This document shows, one piece after another, positions 33,536 through 42,450 of a stretch of 64,000 nucleotides of DNA. This stretch comes from Pseudolysinimonas_A sp039912695 (GTDB lineage: Bacteria > Actinomycetota > Actinomycetes > Actinomycetales > Microbacteriaceae): assembly GCF_039912695.1 (NCBI RefSeq), contig NZ_JBDSPJ010000022.1:124001-188000 (forward strand), read 5' to 3'. Numbering within the stretch: position 1 is the stretch's first letter; every line of letters starts with the position of its first letter. The position numbers and the translations under genes were made by a program. Below the pieces are notes generated by a model. That model saw only the letters and a program-made list of their open reading frames with translations. It was not told the origin of the DNA and did not search any database.

Positions 33536-35050
33536 TCAAACATTCGCCCGCTCCAACACCAGTTCGCGAACGCGGGCGGCATCCGCCGACCCGCCCATCG
33601 CCTTCATGACGGCACCAATGATTGCGCCAGCCGCCTGAACTTTGCCGTCCCGCAACTTCTCGAGCACATCCGGCTGAGCCGCCAGTGCCTCGTCGATCGC
33701 GGCAAGCAGGGCACCATCATCCGACACCACCGCGAGACCACGAGCAGCCACGACTTCCGACGGCCGGCCCTCCCCCGCGATGACGCCCTCGAGCACCTGG
33801 CGGGCGAGGCGGTCGGTCAGTTTCCCCGACTCCACCAAAGCGATCAGCTCCGACACGTGCAACGGGGAGATCAAGCCACCGGACTCGGCGCCAGCGGCGT
33901 TCGCGAGCCGCGCGATCTCGCCGGTCCACCACTTGCGGGCCTGAGCCGGCGCCGCACCGGCGGCCACGGTGTCCTCGATCTCGACGAGCAGTCCGGCGTT
34001 GACGACATCCTGGAACTCCAGCGCCGTAAACCCCCAGGCCTCGCGAAGACGACGGCGATGGATGGCGGGCGCCTCCGGCAATTTAGCCCGCAAACGATCC
34101 ACCAGAGACGCGGGCGGCTCGATCGGCAGCAGGTCGGGTTCCGGAAAATACCGGTAGTCGTCGGCATCCGACTTCGGACGTCCGGGTGAAGTCGTACCGG
34201 TGTCTTCGTGCCAGTGACGGGTCTCTTGGGTGATCGAACCACCGGCGGAGAGGATGGCGGCCTGCCGCTGGATCTCGTGGCGCACCGCGCGCTCCACCGA
34301 CCGCAGCGAGTTCACGTTTTTCGTCTCGGTGCGGGTGCCGAGTTTCTCCTGCCCGCGCGGGCGAATCGACACGTTCGCGTCGCAGCGCAGGTTGCCGCGC
34401 TCCATGCGCGCCTCCGAGATGCCGAGCGACCGCACCATGTCGCGGATCGTCGCCACATACGCCTTCGCGACCTCAGGTGCGGAACCTTCAGTTCCCATGA
34501 TCGGCTTCGTCACGATCTCAACCAGCGGAACACCGGCACGGTTGTAGTCCACCAAACTCGCGTCAGCACCTTGGATGCGACCAGTCGCGCCGCCGAGGTG
34601 CGTGAGCTTGCCGGCATCCTCTTCCATGTGCGCCCGCTCGATCGGAATCTGCACCAGCGAACCGTCCGCGAGTTCGATCTCGACGGAACCCTCGAACGCG
34701 ATCGGCTCGTCGTACTGGCTGATCTGATAGTTCTTCGCGAGGTCGGGGTAGAAGTAGTTCTTGCGGCTGAACGTGCTCTTCGCGGCGATCTCGCACCCCA
34801 GCGCGAGTCCCAGCGAGATGGCGTACTCGACGGCCGTCTGGTTCACCACCGGGAGGCTGCCCGGCAGTCCCAGATCGACCGGAGTGATCAGCGTGTTCGG
34901 CGCCGCGTCATGGTTCGCCTCGTTGGCGGGGTTCGGCGCATCCGAGAACATCTTCGTCTTCGTGCTGAGCTCGACGTGAATCTCGAGGCCGATCACCACT
35001 TCGTACAGCTCGAGCGCCTTGTCGTAGTCCATGAGGTCCGCTTTTGCCAT
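33536..35050 (-). CDS. gatB: aspartyl/glutamyl-tRNA(Asn/Gln) amidotransferase subunit B
   Basis: A 504-residue GatB. It begins with the conserved YEVVIGLEIHVELSTKTKMFSDAPN and has AHMEEDAGKLTH, DYNRAGVPLVEIVTKP, RCDANVSIRP and NVNSLRSVERAVRHEIQRQ; the C-terminal YqeY-like tail is present. With GatA and GatC it amidates Glu-tRNA(Gln) and Asp-tRNA(Asn). Here neither gatC nor gatA adjoins it. Confidence 0.96.
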   Translation of the reverse strand: MAKADLMDYDKALELYEVVIGLEIHVELSTKTKMFSDAPNPANEANHDAAPNTLITPVDLGLPGSLPVVNQTAVEYAISLGLALGCEIAAKSTFSRKNYFYPDLAKNYQISQYDEPIAFEGSVEIELADGSLVQIPIERAHMEEDAGKLTHLGGATGRIQGADASLVDYNRAGVPLVEIVTKPIMGTEGSAPEVAKAYVATIRDMVRSLGISEARMERGNLRCDANVSIRPRGQEKLGTRTETKNVNSLRSVERAVRHEIQRQAAILSAGGSITQETRHWHEDTGTTSPGRPKSDADDYRYFPEPDLLPIEPPASLVDRLRAKLPEAPAIHRRRLREAWGFTALEFQDVVNAGLLVEIEDTVAAGAAPAQARKWWTGEIARLANAAGAESGGLISPLHVSELIALVESGKLTDRLARQVLEGVIAGEGRPSEVVAARGLAVVSDDGALLAAIDEALAAQPDVLEKLRDGKVQAAGAIIGAVMKAMGGSADAARVRELVLERANV

Positions 35051-35207
35051 GTGCCCATCGTATTCGGGGTGGGGTGGTCAAGAATCGGGATGCTTGCCCC
35101 TTCGACAGGGCGTAGAAATGGAGTCCGCCCACATCAACCGGGGATGCGGCGTAAGGATCTTGCCGCGGGCGGAAACAACAACCATGAGAACAGGTGGGAG
35201 CGTGCAG

Positions 35208-35747
35208 ATGGAAGAGGAGTCAACTGCGCGTTTCACGGCCTTCTACCGGCAGCACTACTCGCTCATTGTGTCTACGTGCTTCCGGCGGTTGAGCGATTTC
35301 TCTGCCGCCGAAGATGCGACGGCGGAGGTGTTTCGCATCGCCTGGGATCAGTTCAAAGGCGGCGACGCGCCGTCGGTGGCATGGCTGTATGGCGTAGCGC
35401 GCAACGTCGTCGGCAATGAGTACCGACGATCCAAGCGATCGCGAGCACTTCGAGATCGTTTGGAAGGAGAGGCCCTGGTGACGTCGACGCAGATAAATGC
35501 GCCCGTGCTTGAGGCCATGAGCCGTCTGAAGTCGGCCGATCGCGAAATCCTCTTCATGTCGTATTGGGAAGACCTCGCGGGAGACGAGATCGCCGCGATC
35601 TTGACGATCTCGGCGGCCGCGGTGTGGGTGAGGCTCTCGCGGGCACGAGACGCCCTTCGACGACAACTCGAGTCGACCGAACTTGCACCTGCCTCATCAG
35701 GGAAATCAGGGAACTCAGGGAACTCAGGGGGTCAGAGAAATGGATGA
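35208..35747 (+). CDS. ECF-type RNA polymerase sigma factor
   Basis: A 179-residue sigma factor. Sigma-2 is FTAFYRQHYSLIVSTCFRRLSDFSAAEDATAEVFRIAWDQF, and sigma-4 is ADREILFMSYWEDLAGDEIAAILTISAAAVWVRLSRARDALRRQL. The C-terminal tail is a Ser/Gly/Asn repeat. I start at ATG 35208 after GGGAG; ATG 35184 is possible. Its stop overlaps the next gene by 8 bp, and that gene probably encodes the membrane anti-sigma-like partner. Confidence 0.9.
   Translation: MEEESTARFTAFYRQHYSLIVSTCFRRLSDFSAAEDATAEVFRIAWDQFKGGDAPSVAWLYGVARNVVGNEYRRSKRSRALRDRLEGEALVTSTQINAPVLEAMSRLKSADREILFMSYWEDLAGDEIAAILTISAAAVWVRLSRARDALRRQLESTELAPASSGKSGNSGNSGGQRNG
35696..35731 (+). repeat. 9-bp tandem repeat at the sigma-factor 3' end
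   Basis: Four units near TCAGGGAAC encode the SGKSGNSGNSGG tail of the sigma factor. The period is in frame. Confidence 0.75.
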
Positions 35748-36717
35748 CATCGAGCGCCTCATTCGAGAAGCTAACGCGGCGCCGGTGCGCCGAACTTCGT
35801 CACTGTCGCCCCGTGCCGAAGCGGATCTTGCGGCGATCCTGTCGGCGTCGCCACCGATCCCGGCTCATCGTGACCTGCGGTGGCGTCGGAGGTTGATCTG
35901 GGGTTCGGCGGTGGCTGCGGCAATCGCGGTCATCCTGACGGTCACGATGCCGTTCGCGACACCCCCCGCGGTGGCTTCACCGCCGCTTCTCACCTTCATA
36001 CCCGTCTCGGGATCTCCGTCGACCGTGCTGGGAAGGCTAGGCGAAGTGGCGCGCAGCAGCATCCTCACCCCAACATCCAGCGTCATCGCGAGCGAAACGT
36101 GGTCGGCAGACCTGACAGAGGTAGCGGGCACGACGACCACATTTGTGCAGCCCCGTGAGGTTACGAGAACGTATCACCCCGACGGCTCTGCCTCGATTGT
36201 CACTCTCGCTGGTTCCGTGCGATGGGGCACCGTGCCGAACGAGACCGCAGCTCCCCAACCGGGAACCGTGCTGGAACGGCTCGACTTCACCGCAGCAGAG
36301 AGCCCGAGGCTCTTCCTGACCCCTCCTCCTTCGTCGAGCGGTGAGGATTTGCGAGCCTACCTGGGCGGGATTTTTGGCTTTACCGAGGCGACCACGACGG
36401 GCGAGTACTTCGGGGCGGTCGAAAATCTCAGGAACGAGTGGGAATTGGATGGCGCACAGACCGCTGCCCTGACGGAGATGCTCGCGTCACTCCCCGACGT
36501 TTCCATCCTGGGCGAGGTCATGGATCGCCTCGGCAGACCCGCCATCGCCGTCGCAACAAGCACTCGCGCCCATGGCACGTTCGAGGATGTTCTGCTCTTT
36601 GACAAAGAGTCCGGTGCACTCCTGGCCTCCGAGGAGATCTACCTCGGTGGGGACCCCGACATTTCACTCGCGTCGCCCTCAGTTTTCAACTACGTCGCCT
36701 GGAAGGCTCAACCGTGA
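35740..36717 (+). CDS. CU044_5270-family membrane protein (sigma-factor partner)
   Basis: A 325-residue protein. It has a cytoplasmic N-terminus (MDDIERLIREANAAP), one membrane helix (about 50-70) and a large extracytoplasmic domain. That domain ends in the family's usual LASLPDVSILGEVMDRLGRPAIAVA...LLFDKESGALLASEEIYLG. Such proteins follow ECF sigma genes and may act as anti-sigma factors. It overlaps the sigma gene by 8 bp and the next by 4 bp. Confidence 0.82.
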   Translation: MDDIERLIREANAAPVRRTSSLSPRAEADLAAILSASPPIPAHRDLRWRRRLIWGSAVAAAIAVILTVTMPFATPPAVASPPLLTFIPVSGSPSTVLGRLGEVARSSILTPTSSVIASETWSADLTEVAGTTTTFVQPREVTRTYHPDGSASIVTLAGSVRWGTVPNETAAPQPGTVLERLDFTAAESPRLFLTPPPSSSGEDLRAYLGGIFGFTEATTTGEYFGAVENLRNEWELDGAQTAALTEMLASLPDVSILGEVMDRLGRPAIAVATSTRAHGTFEDVLLFDKESGALLASEEIYLGGDPDISLASPSVFNYVAWKAQP

Positions 36718-37193
36718 AACTGCTCCACCTTGCCGCCTGCACCATTGCGACGTTTGCCTTGCTGGGAGCCTCAGCCGCAGCAACTGCCGACCCGCTCACC
36801 TCGCTTTCTTCCCGGGTTGCAGAAATCCTCCAGGAGTTTCCCGGCGGAATCGAGGTCGCCCCCGGAGTGATCGAGTGGCAGAAGGGCGCCGTCACCCTCA
36901 CTCTCGAATCGGAGTTCAGCGCCCGATCCATCGGTACCTGCTCGACGGGTCAATATTGCGCGTGGAGCAACACCCTCTACTCCGGCACGAAGTTGGCATT
37001 CACCTCATGCTCCGTAGGCGGAACGTCCAGCAGCCTGGCGCCCCTCGGCGGATTGGTACGTTCGACGGCCAATGCCCGCACGTCGGGAACGGTCAACGCG
37101 GTAAACGGGGCAACCGTGGTCTACACAATGGCTGCCAACACGGGGAAGCCCTCCAACGCTGCCACGCTCACAGATCTCGTCTGTTTCAGCTAG
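36714..37193 (+). CDS. secreted peptidase-inhibitor I36-family protein
   Basis: A 159-residue exported protein. The signal peptide is about residues 1-26 (LAACTIATFALLGASAAATA). The mature domain has four Cys, in GTCSTGQYCAWSN, TSCSVGG and the C-terminal VCFS, and the pattern CxxGxxCxWxNxxYSG, as in the Streptomyces SMPI-like I36 family. The GTG start overlaps the previous stop (GTGA). The operon links a sigma factor to a secreted inhibitor. Confidence 0.78.
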   Translation: MKLLHLAACTIATFALLGASAAATADPLTSLSSRVAEILQEFPGGIEVAPGVIEWQKGAVTLTLESEFSARSIGTCSTGQYCAWSNTLYSGTKLAFTSCSVGGTSSSLAPLGGLVRSTANARTSGTVNAVNGATVVYTMAANTGKPSNAATLTDLVCFS

Positions 37194-37224
37194 CCCCGGA
37201 AGTGTTTTAGCTAGCTCCGTAAGG
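37183..37224. repeat. imperfect 21-bp tandem duplication over the I36 stop codon
   Basis: GTTTCAGCTAGCCCCGGAAGT (37183-37203) is followed by a near copy, GTTTTAGCTAGCTCCGTAAGG (37204-37224). The TAG stop is in the first copy. Confidence 0.75.
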
Positions 37225-37286
37225 TTCCGGCCTCCGTCGGAAATGAGGTCTCTGGCAGCTGCTGGGGATGTATCGCTCAGCGGCAT

Positions 37287-37325
37287 GGCGGGTACCGCGA
37301 GCGATCAGGGCTCTCGGTACCCGCC
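37287..37325. terminator. hairpin between convergent genes
   Basis: GGCGGGTACCG (37287-37297) and CGGTACCCGCC (37315-37325) form a perfect 11-bp stem. It lies between the I36 gene and the convergent GH130 gene. Confidence 0.7.
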
Positions 37326-37394
37326 TCTGCTTTGTCAGGCGACTCTGTCAGGCGACAACCTCGAGGCGACCACCCCGAGATCAGCCCGACGGCG

Positions 37395-38855
37395 TCAGCC
37401 CGTCGGCGCCATCGCGTCGAGCAAGTCGTCCAGCACGACCGACACCACCCGGATGTGATCGTCGCCGACGCCGTGCGGAATCCACAGGATGCCGTCGTGC
37501 ACCAGGCCGCCGCAGGAGTAGACGACGTTGGGCACGTAGCCGTTCTGCTCCGCGCCCCGTGGTTGGAGAAGCGAACTCTCGAGCTGCGCCACCACTCGGG
37601 ACGGGTCGTCGAGGTCGAGCAAGATCGCGCCCAGGCCGTAGCGTCGCATCGGCCCGACTCCGTGCGTGAGCACCAGCCAGCCGCGATCGGTCTCGATCGG
37701 CACACCGCAGTTGCCGGTCTGCACAACTTCCCAGAGCATCCGGGGGCTTTGCACGAGCACTTCGTCGCCCCAGTCGAGACCGTCGCGCGAGCGAGCGAGG
37801 AGGTTGCTCTCGCCGTCGCTGCGGGTGAGTGCGTACAGCCAGCCGTTGATCCGCCGCGGGAAGAAGGCCATCCCCTTCGTGCGAGCCGGGTCACCCGTCA
37901 TGCGATGCACCGTGAAGGTTTCGAAATCGTCGGTGAGGAGCAGGCGGGATGCGATGGATCGCCCGTCGTAAGCCGTATAACTCGCGCGGTACTCGACCTC
38001 GCCCTGGTCTCCGACGAATCGCACGAAACGCGCGTCCTCGACCCCGTGGCGTTCCTCGTCTGCCGCGGGGAGCAGCACGCGTTGCGACAGGTCGCTGCCC
38101 GCAGGAAAGGCGGCGTCGTAGGCCGAGCGACCAATGAGTCGCACCGCTTCGACTTTCGCCCGGGAATCGAAGTGCGTGAGGAATTCGTTGGGCAAGCGAA
38201 GGATGACCGCCTCGATATCGGAACTCTTGAAACGGTCGCCTACTCCTTGCAGAACGACCCGGGCGATCTCGGTGAGCTGACCGTGATGCTCAAGCGCGCG
38301 GCGGAAATGATCCGCCTCCCACTCCCCTTCGGAGACCACGGCCCGCACGAGAGGCAGAGCCCGCTCGCCGAAGGTCCAGGTGCGATCGGCGGCGATGACC
38401 GCAGTGCCGAACGAGATCGTCGAGACGTGGCCCTCGCCGATCGAACGCATCGAGACGGCCACGCGCAGTGCGCCGGGGGCGAGACCTGATTGATCGGGAT
38501 GCGGGACGGCGCTCGGGTTGCACAGGGCCGCGCCCTCGATCGAGTGCTCGGCGCTGAACGACGCTCCGAGGACGACCCCGAGATCAGCATCCAGATCGGC
38601 TACGCCGGGATGCACCTTCATCGCGTTTGCGACGAGGGTGTCACGCAGGTCGACGTGGCGTTCGCCGAAATCGGTGAGGATGCGCTCCGCGGCCGGCCCG
38701 ATCTCCTCAGTAGGGATCGCGAGAACGCGGTCAAGCACCTGGAGGGTGCGCGACGATCCGCCCGGCGTGCTCTCACCGGGAGCGAACAGTTCGACGACGA
38801 CGCGGGCCGGGTCGTGACGGAGCTCGACTCCGGCATCCCGAACCTCGAGAGTCAT
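37395..38855 (-). CDS. GH130-family beta-mannoside phosphorylase/hydrolase-like protein
   Basis: A 486-residue five-bladed beta-propeller-type enzyme. Characteristic segments are VEDARFVRF, RRINGWLYALTRSDGESNLLARSRDGLDWG, NCGVPIETDRGWLVLTHGVG and RYGLGAILLDLDDPSRVVAQLE, which are typical GH130 (DUF377). GH130 enzymes act on beta-mannosyl or related glycans. The N-terminal 130 residues are an extra domain. Last gene of a three-gene operon with ATGA overlaps. Confidence 0.86.
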   Translation of the reverse strand: MTLEVRDAGVELRHDPARVVVELFAPGESTPGGSSRTLQVLDRVLAIPTEEIGPAAERILTDFGERHVDLRDTLVANAMKVHPGVADLDADLGVVLGASFSAEHSIEGAALCNPSAVPHPDQSGLAPGALRVAVSMRSIGEGHVSTISFGTAVIAADRTWTFGERALPLVRAVVSEGEWEADHFRRALEHHGQLTEIARVVLQGVGDRFKSSDIEAVILRLPNEFLTHFDSRAKVEAVRLIGRSAYDAAFPAGSDLSQRVLLPAADEERHGVEDARFVRFVGDQGEVEYRASYTAYDGRSIASRLLLTDDFETFTVHRMTGDPARTKGMAFFPRRINGWLYALTRSDGESNLLARSRDGLDWGDEVLVQSPRMLWEVVQTGNCGVPIETDRGWLVLTHGVGPMRRYGLGAILLDLDDPSRVVAQLESSLLQPRGAEQNGYVPNVVYSCGGLVHDGILWIPHGVGDDHIRVVSVVLDDLLDAMAPTG

Positions 38856-39901
38856 GCTTGGTCCAACAGGCCGAGCGAGCGGGCACGCTGCAGGGTGCTC
38901 AGCGCGGCGATCGTGGATTCGGCGCCGCGGTTCTCGTTGCGGCCCGTCGGAGTCAGCCCGTCATATCCCGCGCCCGAGGCCGCGTCGTACATCGGGATGT
39001 CGCTGTCGTTGGCCCCGAGGAACCAGTTCCACGCGAGATCGACGCCGTGAAGCCACTGAACGTCGCCGGTCGCCTCGAAGGCACGTGCGCAGGCATCCGC
39101 GAGCGCAGCCGTTTCGATCGGCTGCTGGTCCCAGAGCGGACCGGTGTCACGCGAGCCGCGACCCGCGGATCCGGTGACCGAGAGTCGGCCTCGGGGGCCG
39201 GTCTCGAGTTCGAGGAGGAACGCCAGCATCTCCAGACCACGCTTCAGCGTCCCCCGGAGACCGAGCACCTGCCCCCCGATGATCAGGGCCTCGCACAGGG
39301 TGGCATTCGCGTAACGCAAGCGGCTCTCCGGCCAGGGCCACTCGACGCCCGGCGCGATCGGCACGTTAGCGAGCGAGTCCTCCAGCAGCATGCGGGCGCC
39401 GTCGGCATCCGGCCTGGCCTTGAGTAGTTCGGCGGCACCGATCGCCGCGAACGCTGACGCGCGCACGTCAGGCGAGCGTTGAGCGGCAGCCCGCAGGAAG
39501 GCGTAGGTCGCGCGAGTGCGGTGGAAGGGATCGGTCGCGTGTGCGGCTGTGAATCCGAGAGCGCCGACGGCGCGACCCCACCAATCGCCGATACTTGGGG
39601 CGTCGGTCCAGGCCCCGCCGTGCGCCATCCGGTTGTGCACGAGACCCTCGGGGCTGATCGCATCTTCGAGGAACGACAGGTAGATCTCCGTGAGATGCAG
39701 CACTGTCGCCGAAGAGCCGCCCTCGCGCACCATCACGACGAGCGCACGCGCCACGTCATCGACGCAGTAGCCCTCGCCCACCATCGGAGCGTCGAGGCGA
39801 GCGTGCTCGAACAAACCCCACGGCGTGGTCATCGCGGCGAGATGTTCGAACGACGGGGCGCCCGCGGGCGAGAGAACGGATGCCGTCTGAGTGGTACTCA
39901 T
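38852..39901 (-). CDS. (alpha/alpha)6-barrel-like carbohydrate protein next to GH130
   Basis: A 349-residue protein of regular helices. Conserved-looking segments are YCVDDVARALVVMV, LTPEGLVHNRM-like SPEGLVHNRMA, PIETAALADACARAFEATGD and GLTPTGRNENRGAESTIAAL. It looks like an (alpha/alpha)6 barrel glycosidase or epimerase. In some annotations this domain is called glycosyltransferase because it is fused to a GT. I start at ATG 39901, which overlaps the upstream stop by 4 bp. Confidence 0.7.
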   Translation of the reverse strand: MSTTQTASVLSPAGAPSFEHLAAMTTPWGLFEHARLDAPMVGEGYCVDDVARALVVMVREGGSSATVLHLTEIYLSFLEDAISPEGLVHNRMAHGGAWTDAPSIGDWWGRAVGALGFTAAHATDPFHRTRATYAFLRAAAQRSPDVRASAFAAIGAAELLKARPDADGARMLLEDSLANVPIAPGVEWPWPESRLRYANATLCEALIIGGQVLGLRGTLKRGLEMLAFLLELETGPRGRLSVTGSAGRGSRDTGPLWDQQPIETAALADACARAFEATGDVQWLHGVDLAWNWFLGANDSDIPMYDAASGAGYDGLTPTGRNENRGAESTIAALSTLQRARSLGLLDQA

Positions 39902-41031
39902 GCGGCACGTACTCCCTCGAACTTCGCCGCGAGCGCTCGAAATGCGGAGCCGACCTCGCTCCACGGTGTTGCGGGTGCGTCGGCGAGCGCGGCTTCGGCC
40001 AGGTCGGCCCCGACCCCGCTGCGGTCGAGGACACGTTGCAGGGCCGCCGCGATCTGTTCCGGGTTCTCGTGATCGACGAGGATGCCCCCGCCGTGACCGA
40101 GCAGTTCGATCGAGTGTGGGAACCGGGTCGCGACAACAGGTTTGCCCGCTGCGATCGCCTCGACGAGAACACCGGATGTCGTCTGAGCACGGGTGTCATA
40201 CGGGAGGAGGACGACATCCGATGCCGCCACAATCGCGGCGAGCTGCGCGGCGGACTGGTAGCCGTCGTCGAACTCGACGTTGTCGGAGATGCCCAGCTCG
40301 GCGGCGAGGTCAATGAGCGACTGGCGATAGGTATCACCCTGCTCGGCCAGGACCTTCGGATGCGTCTGACCGACGATGCGGTAGAGCGGTGCCGGTGTCA
40401 TCGCGCGGAGCCGGGCGAACGCTCGGATCCCCCACTCGATGCCCTTACCGGGCCCGAGGAGTCCCCAGGTGAGTACCGTCGGACGCCGCGAGGGGTCGGA
40501 GACGCTGGACGGCGACCACTCGGGAACGCCGTGGGCGATGACACTGACCTTCGACATGGCGATCTGGTAGTGACGCTCAAGCAGATCGTGGGCGGTTCGC
40601 GTCATGACCACGACCGATGAAGCGAGTTCCGCGATGCGTTCGAGCAACCATCGCTGGTGGGCGGAGGGCTGCTCGAGCACGGTGTGGAACACCACGATGC
40701 AGGGGGCGGTGATCCGATCCAGCACGTCGAGGATCTCGTCCCCGTCCCGTCCGCCGTAGATGCCGTACTCGTGTTGGACGATCGCGACATCGCAGGCGTT
40801 GAGCGCCGCCGCTGCCGCGATGCGGCTGTTCAAGCTGCCGGGGTGGAGGTCGTCGACGACGACCGTGTGTGCACCGAGTACTGGCGGGCCGGTCGGCACG
40901 AGGTCATCGACTCGCACGACGCGGGCGTCTGGGTCGCAGGGGCGAGGCACCGCCGAGGCGAGCGAGTCGGTGAAGCTGGCGAGCCCGCAGCGCGTGGGCG
41001 GGTACGTACTGAGAAATCCGTAAACGGTCAT
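39898..41031 (-). CDS. glycosyltransferase family 4 (GT-B)
   Basis: A 377-residue GT4. The acceptor side begins YGFLSTYPPTRCGLASFTDSLA and the donor side has TWGLLGPGKGIEWGIRAF, PKVLAEQGDTYRQSL and the nucleotide-sugar motif TTSGVLVEAIAAGKPVVATRFPHSIELL. First gene of the carbohydrate operon. Donor and acceptor are unknown; mannose is likely from the GH130 neighbour. Confidence 0.87.
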   Translation of the reverse strand: MTVYGFLSTYPPTRCGLASFTDSLASAVPRPCDPDARVVRVDDLVPTGPPVLGAHTVVVDDLHPGSLNSRIAAAAALNACDVAIVQHEYGIYGGRDGDEILDVLDRITAPCIVVFHTVLEQPSAHQRWLLERIAELASSVVVMTRTAHDLLERHYQIAMSKVSVIAHGVPEWSPSSVSDPSRRPTVLTWGLLGPGKGIEWGIRAFARLRAMTPAPLYRIVGQTHPKVLAEQGDTYRQSLIDLAAELGISDNVEFDDGYQSAAQLAAIVAASDVVLLPYDTRAQTTSGVLVEAIAAGKPVVATRFPHSIELLGHGGGILVDHENPEQIAAALQRVLDRSGVGADLAEAALADAPATPWSEVGSAFRALAAKFEGVRAA

Positions 41032-41210
41032 CGTGTGCGTTCCGATCCTGAGGCGATCCCGCGAGGGGCTGGTCGCTCTCGAGTTGTCGGCTGAGCGGGA
41101 CCTCCCGTGGGATCCCGTCGTTGCAACCCGGTTGGCCGACGCCCGAAAACACCGAACGCGTGTGGCCTGTAATGGGACAGTAGCCGCCGAGGGTGTGAAT
41201 CGGCTGGCCG

Positions 41211-41239
41211 TTGACTGGCGCAGAAGTTGTCTGTATGGT
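41211..41239 (+). promoter_or_regulatory. sigma-70-type promoter candidate
   Basis: TTGACT (41211-41216), 17-bp spacer, TATGGT (41234-41239). It drives the plus strand toward the repeat and the small membrane gene at 41320. The start site would be near 41246. Confidence 0.6.
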
Positions 41240-41254
41240 CCGGCGCCGCCGGAA

Positions 41255-41325
41255 CGGCGATTTGGTGGATTGTCGCCGAAACAGCGATTTGGTGGTTCGC
41301 GGCCCGAAGGGCCGGTTTGGTGGTC
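41255..41325. repeat. degenerate hairpin repeat, left copy
   Basis: Three GGTTTGGTGG-type boxes alternate with palindromes. CGGCGA (41255-41260) faces TCGCCG (41273-41278), and CGGCCC (41300-41305) faces GGGCCG (41309-41314). A related array is at 49677-49742. The first 30 codons of the adjacent frame are translated repeat. Confidence 0.7.
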
Positions 41326-41877
41326 CTTCGCGAGGAGCTTCCGAACCTAAGCTCAGCCGCGGTCAATGCATGGCACTGGTTGAAGGACAACCCGGTCGGG
41401 TCGTGGACGGACTCAAAACTCAGGCCCGTACTCCTAACTCTGGCCGTCATCGCCGCCTTGGTGATCTTGTACCTTGCCATCTCAACGAGATGGCCCGCTC
41501 CCTTCGGGCCGGGCCTAAGTTGTGAAGTCAGTTCTCATCAGGAAACGACTGTTGGTGGTGGCGACCCTGGTATCTACGACAACTCCTCCGACTCAGATTG
41601 CAGCCCAGCAGCCATCCCGATAGGTGCGATGTGGGTAGTTTTCGCCCTGTTCAGCCTTCTAATGCTTCCGGAAATCGGAACGCTTCTCCCGGGGCTTCGG
41701 GTTGAGACACCCCTCGGGAAGGCACTACTGAGTAGCCCCGACTTCTACGAAGCGCTAGACGAAGCGGATCAAGAGTCCACTGCCGAAGTCGCAGACTACG
41801 AAGACATGGCGAAAGCAGTCGGCCCGAACCCGGTCCAGCGCGCGAGGCGACGTAAGTCAAAGGCCGCACAGATGTAA
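41320..41877 (+). CDS. small membrane protein, unknown
   Basis: A 185-residue protein from GTG 41320. It has two membrane helices (about 38-57 and 100-118), an outer loop with two Cys, and a charged C-terminus ending RRRKSKAAQM. The open frame continues upstream to 41227 but that part is the hairpin repeat. The start is uncertain. No family recognised. Confidence 0.55.
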   Translation: MVLREELPNLSSAAVNAWHWLKDNPVGSWTDSKLRPVLLTLAVIAALVILYLAISTRWPAPFGPGLSCEVSSHQETTVGGGDPGIYDNSSDSDCSPAAIPIGAMWVVFALFSLLMLPEIGTLLPGLRVETPLGKALLSSPDFYEALDEADQESTAEVADYEDMAKAVGPNPVQRARRRKSKAAQM

Positions 41878-41934
41878 GCCGTCGACTAGAGGAGTCGAAG
41901 CGACCGCCTGATCGGTGGATCGCTCAGCGACGCC

Positions 41935-42441
41935 TTAGCTAAACGGATTCGCAACCACAAGAGCGGGCACCCACCCAATGACGGCGATTCCTGCAGACAC
42001 CAACACGCGAGCGGGCGTCTTCTTCTTCGCAGTTATCGGGACCACGGCTAGCGGGCCAGCAAGGGTCAGAACTAGAGACAAGCTGCGGATTCGCACTCCA
42101 GCAGCATTTCGGCCGCATGCCGACCAGGCTGCTTCCATCGCCGCGCTCTGCTCGTGAACGCCAAAAGTCGCCACGAGAAACCCGATCAAGCTGACGGTGA
42201 CGACCCCCAGAGTGATGAAGAGCGCTCCTTCGAGCGCATCGATCGGGGTCGGCAAGAGCAGAGCACCAACGAGTACCGTCAGCAGACTGAGACCCATTCC
42301 GATGAATAAGTCGGAGTTCGGGCTTCCCGGGCTGACGCAGTTCGCGGTCTGCGTCACTTGCAAGAACCCAAACGCCGTCGCGACCACACCCATCGGGATC
42401 ACGAAGAGAGCGACGAGCACAACCCTCAGCCCCCGCACCAT
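41935..42441 (-). CDS. four-helix membrane protein, unknown
   Basis: A 168-residue protein with four membrane helices (about 5-26, 45-63, 73-95 and 120-165). Two Cys in the loops (TANCVSPGS, WSACGRN) could pair outside. No family is recognised. The overlapping frame at 41939-42469 is a shadow. Confidence 0.6.
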   Translation of the reverse strand: MVRGLRVVLVALFVIPMGVVATAFGFLQVTQTANCVSPGSPNSDLFIGMGLSLLTVLVGALLLPTPIDALEGALFITLGVVTVSLIGFLVATFGVHEQSAAMEAAWSACGRNAAGVRIRSLSLVLTLAGPLAVVPITAKKKTPARVLVSAGIAVIGWVPALVVANPFS

Positions 42442-42450
42442 GCTGTGAGT

